NCBI GenBank assembly: GCA_036924085.1
Contig: JAVGWX010000005.1
Location: 35,681,983 to 35,745,982 of the forward strand
From: Ariolimax columbianus
Lineage: Eukaryota > Mollusca > Gastropoda > Stylommatophora > Arionidae
DNA: 64,000 nucleotides
Reading direction: 5' to 3'
In this document: positions 1-9,455 of the stretch, piece after piece
Numbering within the stretch: position 1 is the stretch's first letter
How the letters are laid out: every line of letters begins with the position of its first letter
Program-made: the position numbers and the translations under genes
The notes under the pieces: generated by a model
Seen by the model: only the letters and a program-made list of their open reading frames with translations
What the model was told of the DNA's origin: nothing
The model's database searches: none

Positions 1-1190
1 ACATTTTAGAAAATACTCTCCAGCTATGGTTTTCCACCAAAGTACATGCACGATTGTAGCTTGTTACCATACTTCCGAATACTGTGTTCGGACCACTCAT
101 AGAAGAAGGAATGTATACACAATATGCATATTTTATGTATCTCTATATTCCTCTTTAAGGCACTAGCTCACACTTTTGTAATTCGTTGTGCCCGATGAAG
201 GCGTTTTGGTCGTAACGTAGAATTCATCCTTGTCTTCGTCTTAGCTGGGAATCTGACCATACCTGTAAATGTTTTTTACACTTTATTTTAATCTACAGTG
301 CCGTCGCAGCTTCGCTTTATTTATAATTTTAGAGCACTGCTCTTAATTCAGATCTGCAGAAACACAGATAGTTATGTTGCTCTCTTCACTGATCTGAGAT
401 GCGTATCTATGAAAAGTGCTATTTATCTACCTTTGTTATTTTACGTATTTCGTAATCTTCACCGGTAAAGGGTATTCCATATGCACATAAAGAAGACAGA
501 ACGAATATACGTCACTACGGGTTCATGGATAGTTGTCTAGGTGCTTGACCTCAAGCAGATCTGCCCACATAGCAATCATGACAGGACGTGACACTTCTTC
601 CTCTCTCGTGACTACAAATGACGTAACGAACTCTGATACCTGACCCAATTATGAATCAGGTGATTTGATGATATAAAAATCTGTCTCTAATTTACAAGTA
701 ATTCTAACCTCTAAATCTACCAAGTTAAAGAATTGATGTATATATAAAGAATTAAACTAAATGTTTAAGAAATTGTAGGATTGATCTCTATGAAGTATTA
801 TCATAGAAAAAAAGAAACTTACCCAGGTTATGTTTTTCCTCTATAATTTTATTTTATCGTCCAAAAACAACGAAATTTATGGAGAAGAAACTTTATTCCA
901 TAATTCGGAACAGAAACAATTTCTTCTTCTGCTTTGTTCGTTTTCAATCTCCCGCGACCAAGCCCTGAAAAGGGATTTGAAAGTAGTAGCATGGTGTCCA
1001 GAGAACGGAATGCGTTGTGTCGTAGTTTACAGCTTTACTGGGATATTTGCCCATTTCGGTCCTACACATCCTTCAGCAGGCATTTTCGAGTACTGGGTTA
1101 GACTTCCCACAATGAAACATCTGAAAAGACCTTTTCGTGTCACGCGTGATTGTTTCCTAAGGGTCTGCGAGTATTGAGGTCATGTTTTTA
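1..1190. other. Unassigned flank, no gene seen
   Basis: AT-rich sequence with only short open frames. The longest (830-1177) has no recognisable motif and no composition change at its ends. A short hammerhead-like motif at 189-225 is listed separately. I see nothing else in this stretch. Confidence 0.5.
189..225 (+). other. Degenerate hammerhead-ribozyme-like motif
   Basis: The string CGATGAAGGC, a short T-rich loop, then GGTCGTAACG resembles the hammerhead core CUGAUGA / short stem II / GAAA seen in Penelope-like element termini, with at least two core substitutions (UGAUGA to CGATGA, GAAAC to GTAAC). A closely similar string lies on the minus strand at 37955-37990. With core residues changed, it should not self-cleave. 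It may simply be a tail motif shared by two copies of one repeat. Confidence 0.3.
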
Positions 1191-1197
1191 AATTATT

Positions 1198-1447
1198 CCG
1201 CTCAGTACTGCTTGTGTCTACCACGTCTGCGGCTCATAGATCGAAAGTAGCACCTCAGTAGATCATGTGGAATGTTCTGCCACTCCTGTACGACTTCTTG
1301 ACGTAGTTCCCATAAGTCCGCGGCGAATGCTGTCGATGCTGAAGTCGACGTTTCAGCTCGTCCCATTCATGCTCAGCTGATGACAGTTCAGGTTAAAAGG
1401 CCGGCCAGGTGAAGATTTCAATGTTTCTGGCTTCGAATTCGAGGCGT
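1198..1447 (-). pseudogene. Tc1-like transposase, C-terminal fragment
   Basis: Read on the minus strand, the segment gives the end of a Tc1-type DDE transposase: an ARNIE-F-WPA block, an in-frame stop, then PELSSAEHEWDELKRRL, which holds the catalytic glutamate of the DDE triad in its usual P-LSP-EH-WDEL context. After a frameshift near 1305 it continues with a block ending EEW-type QEWQNIP and a run of arginines, typical of the Tc1 C-terminus. No terminal inverted repeats, N-terminal helix-turn-helix or first two Asp motifs were found nearby, so this is an isolated decayed fragment. The match is to remembered family motifs and is strong because the order and spacing of three blocks are kept. 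Confidence 0.8.
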
Positions 1448-1885
1448 GGCAGAATCTGCCGTGCTAGGATTGGTCTTTACAGTCATATGATAACGCATCT
1501 CGTAGCACACATCTGATACTGTTTCTATCTCATCTTGTCAGGGATAACTATTAATTCTGTCCTCCTTATTTAAGAAACCCAACAACATTCTGGTGAGGTG
1601 TGCCACCTCTGGTACACATGTTTCAATTGGGCTTTATGTTTATTGTTGCATTTAGGACAGGTCTTTTCTTCACTTTCACTCTGTGCATGCAATTACGTTC
1701 GACCAAACTGTCTCAGGTCAGAAATACGGAAGGAATAAGGGTGAAGAAGTACTGCCTACGCCCAGGCCACCTTATACGCTTCATCTCCAACGAGTGTATC
1801 TCTTATTATCATCATCACAAATGCCCTGCCGGTTGGCGTTTGCGATTAAAGACGTCCACTTGCTCTTATCGCGTGTGTCAGTTTT
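1448..1885. other. Unassigned stretch
   Basis: No motif, repeat or credible coding signal was recognised between the Tc1 fragment and the SINE target-site duplication. Confidence 0.4.
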
Positions 1886-1898
1886 ATGTTCTGCCGTT
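1886..1898. repeat. Left target-site duplication of the SINE
   Basis: ATGTTCTGCCGTT recurs exactly at 9554-9566, immediately after the SINE's A/C-rich tail. The 13-bp match brackets the whole SINE plus the 7.4-kb insertion inside it. Confidence 0.85.
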
Positions 1899-2052
1899 TA
1901 GGCGAGGGCGTGGATAGTGGTTAAGACAGGGCCAACAACCCGAAGGTGCTGGGTTCGCTTCCCAATCACAGCACGTGCCATTTCCACGAAAAAGGAAAAC
2001 ATTTGAAAATGCAAGAGGAAGCGGATCCTTACATAAAATGAATGCCGATGTC
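1899..2052 (+). mobile_element. tRNA-derived SINE, left part (interrupted)
   Basis: The head has tRNA-like RNA polymerase III boxes: an A-box-like GGCGTGGATAGTGG near 1906 and a B-box-like GGGTTCGCTTCCC near 1952. The body then matches, base for base with few changes, the reverse complement of the complete SINE at 26842-27102. It runs up to GAATGCCGATGTC, where the sequence switches abruptly to rDNA-like DNA. The SINE resumes at 9456. Total SINE length without the insertion is about 252 bp, against 261 bp for the intact copy. Confidence 0.85.
2040..2052. repeat. Left target-site duplication of the rRNA-LINE insertion
   Basis: GAATGCCGATGTC is repeated at 9443-9455 directly after the (GAA)n tail. 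The first three bases are ambiguous with the tail, so the true duplication is 10-13 bp. The same site occurs once, undivided, in the paralogous SINE at 26842-27102. Confidence 0.9.
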
Positions 2053-2689
2053 ATCTGGGGTAGTTGTCTCGCCGCAGCGACTCAATTTCAACCAGTGTTC
2101 GTAAAGCGATCTCAGTCCCGCCAGGCGGAGCGATAGCGCGGGCTTGCGGAAAACGCTCGCCTGCCTTTCCCCGTAGAGCGAATTGGGTGCGGTTTGTTGC
2201 AGCGGCTCCTCCACCGAGGTGCGCTGGTCTGGTCCGTATCAGGAAACGTGGTCCGTCCGTGGTGATTTATCTAAGGCTTATAGCAGAGCTCGACAGTACG
2301 TCTCGCTGGTGGTCCGACTCTCGCAAAGAGCTTGTGACCGGCAAATGGAAAGCAGGAATCGTTGCCTCGAGGCCCTGCGTTCTCCCTACGGAGAAGGGCA
2401 GGCCGGCAGGCCAAATGTCTCTAGTCCCAGTGAAATTCATCGCCGAGGTCGTTGGCATCCGTTCTGCACAGAGCGCTACCATCCCTCCTCGAGCGAGCCC
2501 GGTCGGTTGGTCGTCTGGTGCGTGTGGGAGGCCCCTGTCAGGCGGTCCTAGGTCGACGGAGTGAGGGACGGGTGGAACAAACCGTCCGTCCGTCCCGTCA
2601 GTCGGTCCCTGCGGCCGTCGTCCCAGCGAGGCTTTTTACACACCCTTCCTCCGCCGACCGGTGTGTGCTGTACGTACGTCTCCGACAGA
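2053..2689 (+). other. 5' external transcribed spacer-like segment (pre-rRNA leader)
   Basis: GC-rich sequence with CGTCCGTCC-type runs lies directly upstream of the 18S start with no gap, as the 5'ETS does in an rDNA unit. Its left edge coincides with the target-site duplication, so it may mark a pre-rRNA 5' end, possibly the RNA polymerase I start. About 30 bp (2114-2143) recur with two indels at 5607-5634 inside the LINE reading frame. Short open frames here have no protein character. Identity as ETS is inferred from position and composition, because I have no species reference. Confidence 0.65.
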
Positions 2690-3855
2690 TATCTGGTTGA
2701 TCCTGTCAGTAGTCATATGCTTGTCTCAAAGATTAAGCCATGCATGTCTAAGTTCACACTGTCTCACGGTGAAACCGCGAATGGCTCATTAAATCAGTCG
2801 AGGTTCCTTAGATGACACGATCCTACTTGGATAACTGTGGCAATTCTAGAGCTAATACATGCTTACCAAGCTCCGACCCTCGCGGAAAGAGCGCTTTTAT
2901 TAGTTCAAAACCAATCGTCGTTTCCCCTCGCGGGGTTGCGGCGTCCCCACTGGTGACTCTGGATAACTTTGTGCTGATCGCATGGCCTCATGTGCCGGCG
3001 ACGCATCTTTCAAATGTCTGCCCTATCAAATGTCGATGGTACGTGACATGCCTACCATGTTTGTAACGGGTAACGGGGAATCAGGGTTCGATTCCGGAGA
3101 GGGAGCATGAGAAACGGCTACCACATCCAAGGAAGGCAGCAGGCGCGCAACTTACCCACTCCCATCACGGAGAGGTAGTGACGAAAAATAACAATACGGG
3201 ACTCTTTCGAGGCCCCGTAATTGGAATGAGTACACTTTAAACCCTTTAACGAGGATGTATTGGAGGGCAAGTCTGGTGCCAGCAGCCGCGGTAATTCCAG
3301 CTCCAATAGCGTATATTAAAGTTGTTGCAGTTAAAAAGCTCGTAGTTGGATCTCAGGCGCAGGCGGGCGGTCCAGCTCGCGCCGGTTCACTGCCCGTTGT
3401 CTCCTGCCCTACCGTCTGCCGGCTCTCTCCCACGGGTGCTCTTCGCTGAGCGTCCTGGGTGGCCGGCGCGTTTACTTTGAAAAATTAGAGTGTTCAAAGC
3501 AGGCCTCGGCTGCCTGAATAATGGTGCATGGAATAATGGAATAGGACCTCGGTTCTATTTTGTTGGTTTTCGGAACTGGAGGTAATGATTAACAAGGACA
3601 AACGGGGGCATTCATATTGCGGCGTTAGAGGTGAAATTCTTGGATCGCCGCAAGACGAGCTACTGCGAAAGCATTTGTCAAGAATGTTTTCATTAATCAA
3701 GAACGAAAGTCAGAGGCGCGAAGACGATCATATACCGTCGTAGTTCTGACCATAAACGATGCCGACTAGCGATCCGCAGGAGTTGCTTCGATGACTCTGC
3801 GGGCAGCTTCCGGGAAACCAAAGTATTTGGGTTCCGGGGAAAGTATGGTTGCAAA

Positions 3856-3904
<49 letters not shown>

Positions 3905-3928
3905 GCGGCTTAATTTGACTCAACACGG
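2690..3928 (+). rRNA. 18S rRNA, 5' two-thirds, pseudogene copy
   Basis: Begins TATCTGGTTGATCCTGTCAG (canonical TACCTGGTTGATCCTGCCAG) and runs colinearly through the universal landmarks: GTGCCAGCAGCCGCGGTAA near 3278, the GTGAAATTCTTGGAT block near 3630, and GGAATTGACGGAAGGGCACC near 3870. It stops at CAACACGG (3928), where a functional gene would continue GAAACCTCACC. The last third of 18S, ITS1, 5.8S and 28S do not follow. Substitutions at positions that are normally invariant, mostly transitions (for example ATTCGTATT to ATTCATATT, TTTGCCAAG to TTTGTCAAG), show it is not under selection. It is part of the retrotransposed unit and should not be counted as a working rRNA gene. Confidence 0.93.
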
Positions 3929-4770
3929 CCAACACTGAAATGATGGACATGCCGAGACCACTCTTCTGGGGTCTAATATGGAACTGGTGCTGGATTTAGA
4001 CCCCTAGAAATCTGGGGTTATGCCCCCTGTGGCCCGGTTTGGTCTGCATCCAGTGTTCTGAAAAAGGAATTGACGGAAGAGCACTATCAGAAGTGGAGCC
4101 TGAGACCTAAATTAACTTAACACGCCAATACTGCAGAATGACTATCAAAAAGTACACCTTCGTGGGGTCTAATAGAGAACATGTGCTGGAATTAGACCCT
4201 CGAAAATCTGGGGCTACCCTCTAAGAAACTTGATTGTCTCGCTAAGGGAATTGACGGAAGGGCACCACCAGGTGTGGAACCTGCGGCTTAATTTGACTGA
4301 ACACGCCAATACTGTAGAACAACTGACAAATCGAGAGCACTGCCGTTTGGGTCTAATAATGAACGTACGCTGGTATTAGACTCACGGATGACAAGTCAGC
4401 TCTCAAACACTCAAATGAAAGAACGCTACGGAAATCGTGTTTAACTCCGCAGAAACCGCAGATTTCAAATACCTGGTCATTGACAAACAAAAGCCCTCAA
4501 TAAATTCGTCTGACCAAATAGGGAACGGGTGCTGGAAATAGATCATCTGAAGACAGGTCAGTTTTACCCTACAAATGACAGGGCGTTGCTACGGAAAACC
4601 AGCTCAAATCGTGAGGAGCCGCAGACACTTTGGTTCACGTACCAGGCTGATAAGCCAAGGGCGCGAGGCTACCATGTGGGGGATTACGGCCGAATCCTTG
4701 TAAGCCGCAATCCCGCCCAAAATCTCAGCACCACTGCAATGGGAGGCTCCTACATGCTCGGGACCTGGGG
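3929..4770 (+). repeat. Tandem mosaic of diverged 18S and 28S rRNA pieces (5'UTR monomers)
   Basis: Units of roughly 180-200 bp each join an 18S-like block (GGAATTGACGGAAG...GCGGCTTAATTTGACT...ACACG, at about 4064-4124 and 4243-4305, with the end of the main 18S at 3865-3928 acting as the first) to a 28S-like block (TCTAATAGGGAAC..GCTGG..TTAGACC, at about 3971-4045, 4168-4225, 4351-4475 and 4513-4718). Between the blocks is a short linker, CCAATACTGNAGAA-like. The later 28S blocks are progressively longer. Divergence from rRNA is visibly greater here (perhaps 20%) than in the 18S at 2690-3928 (a few percent), so the mosaic is older than the captured 18S. A role as 5'UTR or promoter monomers is inference. 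Confidence 0.8.
4513..4718 (+). rRNA. 28S rRNA 3'-end-like segment, diverged
   Basis: Aligns colinearly with the highly conserved 3' part of 28S rRNA. It has AATAGGGAACG, then GACAGGT-AGTTTTACCC, CGTTGCTACGG, GAGGAGCCGCAG (canonical GAGGAACCGCAG), TTTGGTTCACGT, GGCTGATAAGCCAA, GCTACCAT-TG-GGGATTA and AATCCCGCCC, in the right order and spacing for about 200 nt. I estimate around 80% identity from memory of the invertebrate consensus. It is not a gene: it is the last and longest 28S piece of the 5'UTR mosaic and leads into LINE-specific sequence. Confidence 0.85.
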
Positions 4771-5218
4771 CTTGCGCCCCAGCCCTATCAGGTAGAGCCA
4801 CAGTAAGAGGTCCTTGCCGTCCGCCAATCAAAGCGGGCGGAAAACTGCTTGATACTCACCCTATACGGCGATGGGGTGCGAAAACACCAACCAAAGACTT
4901 AGTACCTGGTCGGGGTGTCGAAAACAGTAGAGCAGCCACCTCACTGTGAACTGTCAAGACTCAACCACTGACCATGAGAGCTGTCCGCACATCAGGCGAA
5001 CAACATCTCTGTGACATTACCAGGCTTGTCCTCTGGCTGAATGCACTCCGGCTACGATATCTACCTCTGTACGTTATCAGCCATATAACTATCATACTGG
5101 ACGCAGAAGAGATGCAGACCAGCGGACATAGCACACCTGCCCCACTGTGTCAACACCCCAGGTGGCGGGGAATGCTAGGCGTACCATCCCTGCATAGAAG
5201 CCAAGAAAATAAAGGGAA
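4771..5218 (+). other. LINE 5'UTR, unique part
   Basis: No rRNA similarity and no recognisable protein. A 128-codon open frame (4974-5360) has no CCHC knuckles, coiled coil or other ORF1/gag feature. The stretch sits where an ORF1 would be expected in I- or jockey-type LINEs. Confidence 0.5.
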
Positions 5219-5568
5219 AAAGAGATACCCCACTCACATGCAAATGCTACGTTTCTGGCAGGACGTGACGATCCTGGGATACAGACACACTGGACTGCCT
5301 CTCTTCCGGGTAAACCAGTCCATCTCATATATCATCACATATCATCATTGCACCCTATAGACACGAGTAGTGAAGACTCGATAGTCTGGTAAGACAACTT
5401 CCATAAGAGAGAAAACTCTGATCATAAACAACTGCTGCCTTGCAGATAGGCTGGGGACAGCCAAAGGCTAAGGAGGGCATCCCTACAGAAACGCCTGTTG
5501 AAATCGGATGCACGGGGCCGCAAGCCTAACAAAAAACAGTGCAACATAAATCACAGTATGATGGCAGT
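5219..5568 (+). repeat. LINE 5'UTR module shared with a short element and with the SINE
   Basis: Nearly the whole module recurs at 48259-48620, where it stands alone with its own GAA tail. Its last ~80 bp (GTTGAAATCGGATGCAC, then the CAGTGCAAC block) also match the body of the tRNA-SINE (26842-27102, 1899-2052/9456-9553). Confidence 0.8.
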
Positions 5569-6748
5569 ACAACCTATTAGAAAAACGCATGGCGCTCATC
5601 CTGCGGAGTCCCGCCAGGCAGCGATAGTGCCGGGCCCCACGCCTCGAAGGGGCCCACCCTTGACTACTGGTGGTCACCCACCCATGTGTCGTGGAGTCAA
5701 GGCACATGGCTATGGGGCAACCTCTATTGGCCAAAACTTCAAGACCCTCAAAATACTACAGTGGAATGCGGAGGGAGTCATTAACAAAAAACTTTCCCTA
5801 ACACACCACCTGCATGAAGGTAAGATTGACGTGGCATGTATCCAGGAAACGCACCTCAACAATAACCATAAATTCTCAATCAGAGGATATCAGACCTTCC
5901 GTCTAGATAGAGAAGGCCACAAAGGAGGGGTCCTGATACTGACCAGAAACTGCATACCGAGTAGCGCGGTATCTGTCAATCACACCGGACAAGCAGAAAT
6001 TGTAGTAGACATAATGGCTCAAGAGACGAAGCTCCGCATTTTCAATCTGTACGGACCACCAAACAGAGACCTATCGCTCTCGAGTATGGAGGTCAGAAAC
6101 TCCAACTGCATAGTAGTTGGAGATTTCTACAGCCACTCGGAGAGATGGGGATACTCTGACACAGACAGCAGAGGTGACGAAGTGGAAGATTGGGAGATAG
6201 ATGCAAATCTCTCCCTAATCAATAGGCCGGAGGATAGCCCTAGCTTCTATTCAAAAACATGGCATACCACCTCGACTCCAGATTTGGCCTTCTCCACACA
6301 GGAAATACACCATAAAATAGACCGCCAGGTGCTAAACCAACTGGCAGGTAGCGACCACAGGCCGATCAGGCTAACCATTGACATGGAAGTAGGCCCACAG
6401 GAAACAAAACCGCTCCCACGTTGGAATTACAAACGAGCCGAGTGGGACAGATTTGCAATCCTGACAGATGGGCTGTGTGAAACCATCAACACACGAAACA
6501 CCAAAATGAAGCCCATGGTAGAGAGCCTAAGCAAGGCAATAATGCAAGCCGCCACTGAAACCATCCCAAGAGGAGCTAGGAAAAACTATAAGCCCTACTG
6601 GAATGATGAGTTGCAGAAAGTGGAAGATGCAGTAACAAATGCTAGGAACATGGCAGAGCGAGAAAAATCCATGGAGGCAAACATCGCCCTCAAAGCCGCC
6701 GCGGCGAAGTACAAACACACTCTCAAGCAAACAGCAAGAGAAAGCTAG
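5498..6748 (+). pseudogene. LINE endonuclease domain and start of RT linker (broken)
   Basis: The 416-codon frame opens with about 80 residues of basic, proline-rich sequence and then an APE-type endonuclease. Visible motifs: LQWNAEG (Asn90), IQETH (Glu117), LYGPPN (Tyr185), VVGDF (Asp209) and GSDHRP (Asp286, His287). This domain nicks the target to prime reverse transcription. The GDFN-type motif reads GDFYSH: the catalytic Asn is Tyr211 (codon 6128-6130 TAC, one base from AAC), which should abolish nicking. The frame ends at TAG 6746-6748, where the sister copy at 54703 has TGG (Trp), so it continued originally into the RT. The start codon used by the family is uncertain. No endonuclease from another copy of this family is present in the window to show whether Tyr is fixed. 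Confidence 0.88.
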
Positions 6749-8728
6749 AAAAATAAAACGGAAAGTCTAAACCTGGACAAAGACGGGAACAAGCTATGGA
6801 AGCTAGTCAGAGCCATGAACGACGAAACCCCGTCAAATAAACAAATTACTATCAAGCAGGGCGAGAACTTGATCACAGGTAAGAAAGCTGCAAACGCCTT
6901 TGTCGATCACTATGCCAGAGCAAACCACATCGAGGTCCCTGCAGATAAGCATACAGACATTAGCGAAGAGCTAAAGGGACACGAAAACATAAATACGGCT
7001 CCCGAAGAGCACATGATGGCCAAACTAACAATGCGCGAAATGGAAGAGGCTATGAGAACACTAAAGAAAAGGAAATCTCCCGGAAAAGACGGGATAACAA
7101 ACGAAATGCTGATGGGGCTGGGCCAAACAGCGAAGAGGAAACTACTATCAGTCCTGAACCAAAGCTGGAAAAGGGGTATTGTACCCCAGGCATGGAAAGA
7201 CGCAATACTGGTACCGGTACCAAAAACAGGAAAGGATGAAACAGATCCAAATGGATACAGGCCCATCAGCCTACTGAGCTGTGTCGGCAAGCTGATGGAA
7301 CGGATGATAAACACCAGACTGATGTGGCATCTGGAAGAAAAACGAATACTAATTCCACAGCAAGCCGGCTTTAGACAGCACAGATCCACTGAGGACCAGG
7401 TCATCCTCATAGCCCAGGAGATAGAAGATGCCTACCAGGCACAGAAACACACAGTAGCTGTTTGGGTGGATCTGGAAAAGGCATTTGACAAAGTCTGGAA
7501 GGACGGACTTAGAGTCAAGCTAAGAAGAAGTGATGTCTGTGGGAAGATGTACAAGTGGATCAACCACTACCTCAAACAAAGAACGGCCAGAGTCCAAGTA
7601 CAAGGGCAGATGAGCAAAAAGGTGACACTGGAGCAGGGAGTACCCCAAGGGGGAGTATTGTCACCCACACTCTTCCTGGTATATATAAACGATATTACAG
7701 AGAATATACCAAGAAGAGTCCATAGCTCAATGTTTGCAGACGATCTGGCTATGTGGACCTCTGAAAAGAATCTCACCATAGCAAGAAATCGGATGCAGAC
7801 GGCCCTAACATCGCTGGAAGAGTGGGCGAACTCATGGCTGGTCAAAATAAACGAGGAGAAAACCACGTGCACAATATTCTCGCTTTCATTAAAACCCCAA
7901 AGTACCAAATTAAGTCTAAATGGCAAAATCCTGCAGCCAAACGACAACCCAACCTATCTGGGAGTCATATTTGATCGGCGCATGACATGGAAAAGTCAGA
8001 TTGAGAGAAACCGAATGAAAGCCAGAGAAAGAATGGCAATCATGAGGAAACTTGCTGGCACAAGCTGGGGAGCAGACGAAGGCATACTAAAGAAACTGTA
8101 CACTGGAAGAGTGAGACCAGTTCTCGAGTATGGCATTGCGGCATGGACAACAGCAGTGAAGGCAAACTTCGATAAAGTTAACAAACTTCAAAACCAAGCC
8201 ATGAGAATTATAACAGGTGGCATGAAGTCAACGCCAATTGTAGAACTTGAAAAGATTACAAAACTGCAATCCATGACCGATAGAAGAGACTGCAGAGCCC
8301 AGCTGCTGTCAGAGAAACTCCGAAGACTGACGGACCATCCAATGTACCAGAGACTAAACAATTTGGGAAATGGGAAACTAAAGCGGAGAAACTTTGCAGA
8401 AATAGCCAAAGCAAAGATGCACGAAGATCCCATAAACGCACTAACAACACCAAAACCCATCACTACTGTACGAAAACCTACCTGGAGGCAGGATATATTT
8501 CCAGAGGTGGTAGAAAATATACCAGGTATTGCAAACAAAAACTGCCAGACTGAAAAAGAAAGAAGAGACACTACCCTAAGCTTCATAACGAAAAGCTACC
8601 CAAGCATGGACTGGACCCATGCATACACCGACGGTTCTGTAACAAACACTACACAGAACGGAGGGGCAGGAGCATTCCTGAACCTACCAAATGGCAGAAA
8701 AATAACACTGTCATTCGCTACTGGTTAG
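6749..8728 (+). pseudogene. LINE reverse transcriptase (interrupted by stops)
   Basis: Same frame as the endonuclease, resuming after the nonsense codon; the first Met is at 6815. RT blocks in order: KRKSPGKDGI, NGYRPISLLS, PQQAGFRQHRSTEDQ, WVDLEKAFDKVW (first catalytic Asp), QGVPQGGVLSPTLF, MFADDLAM (FADD catalytic pair) and TYLGVIFDRRMTW, then the thumb VRPVLEYGIAAW. The C-terminal part starts RNase H (AYTDGSVTN). The frame stops at TAG 8726-8728, where the sister copy has AAG (Lys). Sequence is otherwise nearly identical to the copy at 54703-57797. The architecture APE-RT-RNase H-CCHC places it in the I/jockey superfamily of LINEs; I cannot assign the clade more finely. Confidence 0.92.
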
Positions 8729-9424
8729 TACACAAGCAATTTCAGAGAGGAGGCAGAGGCACTGAGGGCGGCAGTGGAAGAAATGGTGACACACAGTGAA
8801 AATGAGAGCCATATAGTCCTGCTGACAGATGCTCTCGCCGTAGTCACAGCGCTAAAAAGCCAGAAAAACACTGAGCTTAATGACTTAAGAGCAGCACTCT
8901 GCAAACTGTGCCAGCAGTCCGCACCAAAAAGGGTAGTGGTACAGTGGGTTCCGTCACACTGCAACATCCAAGGCAACGAGGAGGCAGACAGACTGGCAAA
9001 AGAAGGTGCAAGACTACCACAAACAGATACCAGTATGACGTACGAAGAGTCAAAACGGCTTATCAAAGCCAGATACATGACCAAATGGGAAACCGAACAT
9101 ACTGGTTACACCAAAAACGATGCCTATTACCAGTTGAACCGAAGAGAGCAGGTCGTTGTCTTCAGACTTCGCACTGGCCACAACAGACTGAGGTACCACC
9201 TATTCAACAAATTGAAGATAGGGTGTACCGACGAATGCCCGTGCGGTACTGGTAAAATGACCACTGAACATCTGCTGCAGAACTGCCCGACATACGAGGA
9301 TCAGAGAAAGCAGATGTGGCCATTACCAGTGGAACTGCAAGACAAGCTCTATGGCAGTGGCGAGAGCCTCAGGATGACCGCCGCTTTTTTCGAAAAAAAT
9401 AATGGTTACTGTCTGACTGTGTAC

Positions 9425-9442
9425 GCAGAAGAAGAAGAAGAA
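9425..9442 (+). repeat. (GAA)n tail of the LINE
   Basis: GTACGCA is followed by GAA units. The same tail ends the copies at 17049, 45701 (as TTC), 48634 and 57797. Short tandem tails of this kind are usual for I-type LINEs. Confidence 0.9.
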
Positions 9443-9455
9443 GAATGCCGATGTC
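9443..9455. repeat. Right target-site duplication of the rRNA-LINE insertion
   Basis: Second copy of GAATGCCGATGTC. The sequence after it (GGATGGACTAGGTAGACAGGCGC) continues the SINE exactly where the left part stopped, judged against the intact SINE at 26842-27102. Confidence 0.9.

Larger units (their letters stand above)
2053..9442 (+). mobile_element. Chimeric 5'ETS-18S-rRNA-mosaic-LINE retrotransposed unit
   Basis: One contiguous insertion of about 7.39 kb inside a SINE. Order: ETS-like segment (2053-2689), 18S rRNA 5' two-thirds (2690-3928), diverged 18S/28S mosaic (3929-4770), LINE 5'UTR (4771-5497), endonuclease, RT and RNase H frames (5498-9424), and (GAA)n tail (9425-9442). The flanking 13-bp duplication and the tail are the marks of target-primed reverse transcription. 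The paralogous SINE supplies the empty site. The duplication brackets the ribosomal part as well as the LINE, so the rRNA and LINE moved together as one RNA. Other copies of the same LINE have duplications of 9-12 bp, consistent with one enzyme. The element is dead: two stop codons, a C-terminal frameshift and an altered endonuclease residue. The alternative, a fragment of an rDNA unit moved by recombination, would not explain the duplication. Confidence 0.85.

Noticed and set aside
2064..2815. Open frames of 70-166 codons before and at the 18S start
   Set aside because: GC-rich spacer and rRNA sequence; no protein motif, and the DNA is explained as ETS plus 18S.
2690..3928. A functional 18S rRNA gene
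   Set aside because: Truncated by a third, carries changes at invariant sites, and lies inside a retrotransposed unit with target-site duplications.
3928..3929. An 18S-specific LINE (R7/R8 type) sitting at its target
   Set aside because: The 3' part of 18S does not follow the LINE; the right flank is SINE. Other copies of the family lie at unrelated sites with their own duplications.
7050..8586. Minus-strand frames opposite the LINE RT
   Set aside because: Shadows of the RT reading frame; the same shadows recur opposite copy 4.
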